Positions 57,868 to 64,000 of a stretch of 64,000 nt of DNA are shown here, piece after piece. Both the position numbers and the translations under genes were made by a program. The notes under the pieces are model-generated. The model worked only from the letters and a program-made list of their open reading frames with translations. It made no database searches and was not told the origin of the DNA. How positions within the stretch are numbered: the first letter of the stretch is position 1; the number at the start of each line of letters is the position of its first letter. Source of the stretch: Eustoma russellianum (Eukaryota > Streptophyta > Magnoliopsida > Gentianales > Gentianaceae); NCBI GenBank assembly GCA_036186865.1, contig AP025065.1:9445240-9509239 (forward strand), in the 5' to 3' direction.

Positions 57868-58606
57868 TGTAGGGGAGAAACAACAAGTAGGATACAACAC
57901 CTACAAGGATCAACTTCAAGACAACTAACCAAAGCTTAACCCAATTCATCACAATTGATTCATCAAGCAAAGATCAATCTCACATCAAAACCTCAAGCAA
58001 ATTATCCAAGATAAAGCTTCAAACAACACAAGAGATTTATACGTGGAAAAATCCCTTCAATGTGAAGGATAAAAAACCACGGGACTTGTAAGGAGTCCAC
58101 TCTTCTTCTTCTCTTATTATGAAAATTGAGGGTAAAAACACACAAATCAATCTACAAGGATGTTACAGCCCACCAACAACAACATACATAAGAGCCAACA
58201 ATTGAGGGGGAATAAAAGTGCAGAAATTTCACCAAAAACCGCAGCTGACACCAGCAGCGATTAAAAACGATCCAAAGCTCCGATTCAAAAACTGAACGGT
58301 CAGAATGTAGCCCTGTGTGTTGCGAAGAAGCTATCCAAATTTCAGCAAAATCCAACGTTTGGATCTCCGGCGATCGTCAAAATTGTACAGGCTGCCCAGA
58401 AAACTCTGCAATCTGCGAAAACTCTCTCCTCCCTCTTTTCTCTGTTTTTTCGTGTGTAAAACTGATGGTCCTCTACAGTCGACCCCCAGCCTCCAAAAAA
58501 CACATTTCCAAGGGTTGCTCAAACCATTTGGGCCTTACAAAATAAGTGATTGGTCTATCACTTACAAAATGTCCAATAACAAATGGACTGGACTAATGCC
58601 CCAACA
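57868..58606 (-). repeat. LTR 3 of the array (5' LTR of copy B)
   Basis: It runs from tgtaggggag to gccccaaca, 739 bp, and is followed by aacta (58607-58611), the partner of 48113-48117. Confidence 0.95.
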
Positions 58607-58611
58607 AACTA
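58607..58611. repeat. Right target duplication of the copia array
   Basis: The bases aacta match 48113-48117. Confidence 0.9.
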
Positions 58612-59910
58612 TGAGTGTTGACTACTCTGGTGATTGTGTTTTATGGTGGATAGCATGAACCTACAACATTCATTAATGCTATTTCACCTGTATCTACCTC
58701 ACTTATTTGTGACCTAAATATGCTTGTCTGAGGTTGCTTCAAGACAAAAAAGGAAAAGAAAAAAAGAAAAAAGGACCTATTTTTGTTCCAAGGTCTTGGT
58801 AATCCAACTAAGTGCCTTGAAATCATACTACTGATTCAAGTTCCAATATATAGCAGGTTTGGTTCACTAAAACTATTTGTCTTGAAATACTTATATTTGT
58901 TATTGTAGATTCTCAATGTCCTATGCTTGATCATCATTATCATCATACCTAGTATATTCCAATGACAGCAAAAGCTATCGTTAGGGTCTGTAGAGGGTAA
59001 GCGGCCGTCAAATCATATAAGCTCATATAAGCTCTAGAAACATTTGTACTCATTCTGCTTCACGCCTCTCTACCCAAAATCATAGCAGCCAATTTTACAT
59101 GATTATATTCTTGAGTTTTGCTGTCCTACGGTAGGCACCTTCTGTAGAAAAGTTTCTCAACTGGAGGAATCTATCAATTAGCTGATATAAACCTTCCAAA
59201 ACTGAAGTTCAATCGTATCTTGAAGCCTTTGAGATGCATATGCCCTAGGAACGTTTTTTTACCAATACTATAGTTCTGTCCTATTTCTGAATAATATTTG
59301 TCACTTCAAGCAAAAAGGAATCGTCTGCAATAGTTCTGACTTGGTCTTTGATTTTGGGACTTCTGTGTTGGCGATCAATTTAACATATCCCTTCTTTATT
59401 TCTGTTTGGAGTCTTCTTGTTCGGGAAACACAGCCTAGGTAGAAGTTGATTATATCCCAAAATGGTATACAAAAATCAGGATCTGAAATGCAGCCTTGCT
59501 GTAGTATGGATTTTGGCCCATTCACTAGAATGACTTGACATCTTATAACTAGTAAAAGGGACACCATACCCTTTTTTTTTTCTCTTGAAATTGTAAGGTT
59601 TACCATAAGATTTCACTCTAAATTAGAGAGATGAGTAACATGAGAGTGAGAATTTCTTAATTTCTTTGGACATTCAATTGGAATATAACCCTCGTTCTTG
59701 ATCCTTTATGCCTTGAGATTGTGGGTATAGGATATTAAGGTTGTGCTGTTTTTTGTATTGTTTGCATGTTGATACATGACCTCCTTTTCAAGCATGTTTG
59801 GGGCATGACTATCCTCGAGTATCTGGAAAAACAGATGGAACAACCTTATCACCGTGTATGTTTGTTGGCTCAAGAAAAGGAGAAGGGTATTGGTGCCATT
59901 GTCAGGGCGT
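58612..59910. other. Unassigned DNA between the copia array and the SIRE-like LTR
   Basis: No supported gene is present apart from the RTE scrap at 58929-59005. A short frame before the SIRE-like LTR (59790-59910, EYLEKQMEQPYHRVCLLAQE) looks faintly coding-like but has no recognised motif. No bZIP exon 4 was found. Confidence 0.4.
58929..59005 (-). repeat. Short RTE LINE 3' tail fragment
   Basis: The run catcattatcatcat is followed by agtatattccaatgacagca and aaagctatcgttagggtctg, closely matching the RTE 3' end at 46760-46830. It is a severely 5'-truncated copy of the same family. Confidence 0.8.
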
Positions 59911-62900
59911 TGTAGGATCTGCAAGGCACCACTAGAAGGGGGGAGGGGGGGTTGAATAGTTGGTGCGGAAAGTGTGGTTTTTAAAATTTGTTTTAAACCA
60001 AACAACTCAACTTCTGAAAACAATTTCTGTTTTCAGGACAAGTTTTAAAACGTTTTTAAAACTAGGTTGTAGGTCTTCAAAAATTCTGAAATTTTGAGAG
60101 AACTTAGCCTCAGATGTTATGAGTGTCTCCTAAAAATTTCAGATTTAAATTCAACCTTTAACCCCTTCAAAAATTGATGGTGGTCAGATTGCGCGAATCT
60201 GCCAGAAACGGTAGACTGTTTTGAAAAATTTATTCCTATTTGTACTTAACTCCAATTGCTCTGAACTTTTCACCACTAACCCCTTATATGTTTTATTTAA
60301 ATGGGTTGAAACAGTTTTGAAAAATGCTTTCGGGAAGTTAGTCAAATACAGTCAAAGTATCAACCTTTGCAAGCCTGAAAATCAGACTGCACTAGTCTCA
60401 GAACTTTGGATGTTTGATTGACTTATACTTATCCAAAAGTGTTGAAACTTGTGCCAAATTAACCATAAGACGTGCAACTATGTTTTTGGAAAGTTTCGTA
60501 ATTTTTGAAAAACGTTTACTATTTTTACGAACGTAATCAAAAAGAGTAAACAGTGCTGAAACAGAATATAAGTGCTGAAAGTAAATGACACCGAGAATTT
60601 TATACTAGTTCGGTTATAAACAACCTACTCCAGTCTTCGAGGAACACCTTCCTCGGTTCACACTAGTCACACAACGCAAATACACCTTACCACCGGGTTG
60701 ATGGAGTTACACACCAACTCCAACCCTTTACAAACCTTGTATGATGAATACAATTACGCACGAACACCACCACCTTGCAAGAATGAAGATTGATCACACC
60801 TTGATCAATCTTTTACAAAGATATAGAATGTGTGGTGGTCTAAGATAAGCCTATTCAAGAATATGAATGTAAGTACAATAGGCTTTCAAGAAAGAAGAAA
60901 GAAAGAGAGTGTAGAAGAAATGAGTGCTAGGCATTTTTGATCCTTGAATTTGCAATGCTTATTCTTGTCTTTTGTTTTTGCTCATATCCTTTCCTTTTAG
61001 GCAACATGGCCGTCCCCCCCTTGATGCTCTCCCCTCTTGAAAATTGTCTTCTAAGTCATTGGGAGAATGTGTGGCATCATTGTGACATGATCTTGTTTAC
61101 TTGGCGCCTTCTCATTGGATGATCATTTAACCTTTGCTTACTTGGCACTTCATGATTGGTTGAATGTTGTCATCATTTGATGACTTGGAAAATCTGAAAA
61201 TTCCACTAAAAGCATGTGCCAAAATCAACATAAATTAGTTGCCATAACTCATTAGATTATCATCCAAATCAAGCAAGATAATATTTCTCCACACAAGGTT
61301 ACAAAAATCGGCCATTAGTGCACTTGACATGCTGAAATTTCAGCATGTGATACATGGTGATAAAATTCAAAATACTTCCAAATTTTCATTGATTTTTCTT
61401 TTAAAATAAATCACCAATTAGTAGCAAATATTCTTATCAAATTGGAAATGAAATTTGGACAATAATAAGGCCTAGAATTCGGCCAAGGTTCATTCCACAC
61501 ATGCTGAAAAATTTCAGCATGTGTGATATTCAAGATATCACACTTTATGGCTTTGTATTTCATTCAAATTACTTCCATTTCTTCTTCCAATTTACCACAT
61601 GTTTCAAGACACCAATTATATGCTCATTAATCCCAAAAATCGGCCAGCTATAACTATATATGCTGAAATTTTCAGCATGTGTTTCAAATGAGATAAAATT
61701 TGAAACATTACCTTTTGTAGCTTCTTTCTTTAAATCACCAACATTGTATGATTGATTCTTGACCAATCAATATGCCAAAAGGCTCCACATATGCTCCATC
61801 TCAGCTGTATAGGGCGTGTCTAACATGTATTGCATGTGTTGAATTTTATTTTTGCAAACTTTGTAAAATAGTGCACATTTAATAATACACACATGTTATA
61901 TTCCAATCAGCCCTTAATTTAATTTTCTAGAATACTTTAAGATGTATGACATATGTAAAAAGTTTCTAGATACGTGTCGTATGATGTGCCAAAAATGTTC
62001 CATGTATTGTGTACGTAGAAAACTGAATTTTTGATGTTTATCGATTACCCGATTTTTCTCTAATTAAATTCCAACTTTTTGCACATGTTATATGTATTAT
62101 GTTACACATAAAATATATAATATAAACTTTAATTCTTAGCTCTTGGCTGGTCTAAAGTGGCGCCATTAACATGTGACAAAATGGAAATTAGAATCTCCAC
62201 AATTTGGCCTTAATGTAGGGTGATTTGTGTGTGCCAACATGGAATGATTTTATGGCTGGAAATATCATCATATGCACGAAAATAATAATAATTTTTGAGG
62301 TATAGGGGCTGGCCATCTATTTATGGCAAGTACGTGACACGTTGGCGAAGTTTCGGTATTCGCCTGATACGACAATTTTTGGTTTAGAACCTTTTAACGT
62401 GTCGTATTTAATTTGTCATCACCGAGACTTATATCATATGATATAAGACCTGAATATACTCATAAATATGAGTTAAGTATGGTGTGTGACGTTAACGTAC
62501 GTACGTAAAATATATAACGTGTCGGTAGTACGTTGGAATACATGTGTATGTGCTTTTTTCAAAAAAATTTGAAAATATATATTTATATATGTATATGACG
62601 TGTATATTGAGTGAGGAGAGGATGAGAAGACTTTCCTTTGTTGGTCTTGTTGCCTTTGTGCCTTGTTCAAATGTAGATTCCTTTAATGAACTACTTAGTT
62701 TAATTAACTAAGTACTTCACTTAATGAACTAGTTTAGTTCATTAATGGTGGTACCTGAAAATAGTATAAACACAACAAATGTTTGCCATTTGATGTAAGC
62801 TTTGAAGCTTCATGGCTCGTTAGTACGGCAACATTATATATGAACTATATAAGGCAAGTAATATGCAATGCACATTTATCTTATGCACGTTTTTGAGCTC

Positions 62901-62948
62901 GTTTAAATCATATATTTTGAAATCACTCAAACCCCCTTTTTCTCTACA
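59911..62948 (-). repeat. 3' LTR of the SIRE-like element, about 3.0 kb
   Basis: In plus coordinates it begins tgtaggatct and ends ttctctaca, so on the element strand it begins TGTAGAG and ends CCTACA. The right edge is fixed by the polypurine tract; the left edge is inferred from the TG start and the C-rich U5-like stretch next to it. Three hairpin palindromes lie within (61328-61678). Confidence 0.75.
61296..61700. repeat. Three spaced hairpin palindromes in the SIRE-like LTR
   Basis: Perfect palindrome catgctgaaatttcagcatg at 61328-61347; 14-bp arms around aa at 61496-61525; 9-bp arms around one base at 61660-61678. Spacings are about 168 and 160. Each is preceded by an aatcggcca or attcggcca block, so the whole unit of about 165 bp seems to be an old tandem repeat. 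Confidence 0.82.
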
Positions 62949-62961
62949 ATCTCCCCCTTTT
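62949..62961 (-). promoter_or_regulatory. Polypurine tract of the SIRE-like element
   Basis: The minus strand reads AAAAGGGGGAGAT directly before the LTR start TGTAGAG. Four further AAGGGGGAG-type tracts follow at about 63005, 63060, 63090 and 63112. Confidence 0.85.
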
Positions 62962-63180
62962 GATGATTTTCAAAATAACATATACACATGATTTAAATCC
63001 TATCGCTCCCCCTTCAATCATGCATAAATTCAAAATTTGAATTTTAAATTTCGAATTCGCTCCCCCTTGATTTATGCAATCAGTATCTCTCCCCCTTAAA
63101 TCATGCTTTCTCTCCCCCTTTATTTTGGAAAGTTAATCAAAAGATGTCTGTAAATAAGGAAAGAGAATCACATCAAATCA
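62962..63180 (-). other. Spacer with repeated purine tracts
   Basis: AT-rich sequence between pol and LTR with four extra gctccccctt or tctccccctt copies (plus strand). It is not coding. Confidence 0.65.
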
Positions 63181-63924
63181 AATCATATCAGCTGAAATCA
63201 TGCCTAATTTGGAACGAAGTGATTCATACGTGGCTTGATTTAAGGCTTTTGTAAAGATATCCGCTACTTATGCTTCCGTGCGTACGTGATCTATGACGAT
63301 ATCACCATTGTTTACGTGATCACGAAGAAAGTGATAGCGTACTTCTATATGCTTGGCCTTAGAATGTAACACGAGGCTCTTAGACAGATTAATGGCACTC
63401 ATACTGTCACAGTACATAGGAATTCTATTTACGGTAATTACAAAGTCCGAAAGTTGTTGTTTTATCCACAACTACTGTGTGCAACAAAGGCTAAGTGTCA
63501 TGTACTCAGCCTCAGTAGTGGACAAAGCAACGCTTGCTTGCTTTTTGGAAAACCATGAAATGAGTGAGTTTCCTATAAATTGGCAAGTGCCACTCGTGCT
63601 CTTCCTATCTATTTTACAGCCACCGTAATCTGCATCAGTATAAGCATGTAAGTTAAATTCGGAATCTTTATCATACCAAATTCCTAAGGTGGACGTGTGC
63701 TTAATATAACAGAATATTCTTTTTACCGCATTATAGTGAGACACCTTAGGTTTACTCTGAAAACGTGCACACATGCATACACTGAACATGATATCAGGCC
63801 TACTAGCAGTTAAATATAGAAAAGAACCAATCATAGACCGATATAAGGCATTATCAAAATCTTTACCATGTTCATCCTTATCCAATTTGGTGGTGACACT
63901 CATAGGGGTGGGGGATGGTTTCAA
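63181..63924 (-). pseudogene. RT end and RNase H of the SIRE-like element
   Basis: The minus strand reads ALYRSMIGSFLYLTASRPDI, then RNase H blocks AYTDADYGGCKIDRKSTSGT, ALSTTEAEYMTLSLCCTQ, a TAG stop, MWIKQQLSDF, IPMYCDSMSAINLSKS and KAKHIEVRYHFLRDHVNNGD. A second stop (TAA at 63268-63270) precedes ALNQATYESLRSKLGMISAD, the C-terminal tail. Two nonsense codons make it inactive. Beyond 63924 the frame is broken up to the window edge. Confidence 0.9.
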
Positions 63925-64000
63925 ATTTTCAAAGTTGAACTTTTAATCATGTCATTTATATATTTAGCTTGACTTATGTGAATGCCTTTACTCGTTTGCT

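Larger units (their letters stand above)
48118..58606 (-). mobile_element. Tandem array of two Tnt1/Tork-like copia copies sharing the middle LTR
   Basis: Three LTRs of 737-739 bp (48118-48854, 52992-53730, 57868-58606) alternate with two internal regions of about 4.1 kb in the same orientation. Both internal regions have their own primer site and polypurine tract. The middle LTR joins the 5' leader of copy A directly to the polypurine tract of copy B, with no target duplication. A single 5-bp duplication (aacta) flanks the whole array. Protein features place it with Tnt1 of the Tork lineage. Both copies share one frameshift, so the array grew from a single defective element. Confidence 0.96.
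59911..64000 (-). mobile_element. SIRE-like Ty1/copia element, 3' part only
   Basis: A minus-strand element entering from the right edge. Seen are the 3' end of pol, a purine-tract-rich spacer and a long 3' LTR (59911-62948). RNase H style, repeated purine tracts before the LTR and the TTCAACCCCCC-type LTR end fit the SIRE/Maximus lineage. The 5' part, the left LTR partner and the right target duplication are off-window. Confidence 0.85.

Noticed and set aside
45210..59910. bZIP exon 4 (end of zipper and Gln-rich tail)
   Set aside because: I looked for the expected zipper continuation on the plus strand between and beyond the insertions and saw none.

Overview
This window looks like transposon-dense nuclear DNA from a flowering plant, most likely a eudicot; the species cannot be named from sequence alone. 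The signs are spliceosomal introns, initiator-Met-tRNA primer sites, plant-type Ty3/gypsy and Ty1/copia retrotransposons, L1 and RTE LINEs, Mutator-like elements and a plant group I bZIP gene. I find no intact host gene, no rRNA or tRNA gene and no CRISPR.

Layout. 1-8392: a minus-strand Tekay-like chromovirus with a decayed gag-pol, a chromodomain and a 2.6 kb 5' LTR; its 3' LTR runs off the left edge. It is nested inside the 3' LTR of an older minus-strand copia element (8393-14952). 14953-16500: unassigned, with one dispersed-repeat copy. 16500-20720: a plus-strand Tat-lineage gypsy relic carrying the second (aRNH) RNase H. 20720-25300: an unassigned stretch, a copia integrase scrap, short tandem repeats and a minus-strand MULE transposase relic.

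25570-45209: the decayed remains of one plus-strand gene, a group I bZIP factor of the RSG/VIP1/RF2a/bZIP29 type. Three exons are visible (32251-32949, 39072-39204, 45125-45209), with good splice borders but several frameshifts and stops. A nearly complete copia element (26134-31911, target duplication gttta) sits in its 5' region. Intron 1 holds a copia gag relic, itself split by a 1015-bp Pack-MULE-like element (33762-34776) that carries an aminotransferase fragment, then an L1 fragment and an unrecognised antisense coding relic. Intron 2 holds a 316-bp tandem duplication of the exon 2 end and a long L1 relic.

45210-48112: unassigned DNA plus a 5'-truncated RTE LINE with a 15-bp target duplication. 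48118-58606: two Tnt1/Tork-like copia copies in head-to-tail array, sharing the middle LTR (LTR-internal-LTR-internal-LTR), with one target duplication (aacta) around the whole array. 58612-59910: mostly unassigned, with an RTE tail scrap. 59911-64000: the 3' LTR, purine tracts and pol 3' end of a minus-strand SIRE-like copia element that leaves the window on the right.

The genes do not form a pathway. The window records successive insertions into and around one bZIP locus. The most informative structures are the gene-carrying MULE, the LTR-sharing tandem copia array with a shared frameshift, the nested gypsy-in-copia insertion and the exploded bZIP pseudogene.
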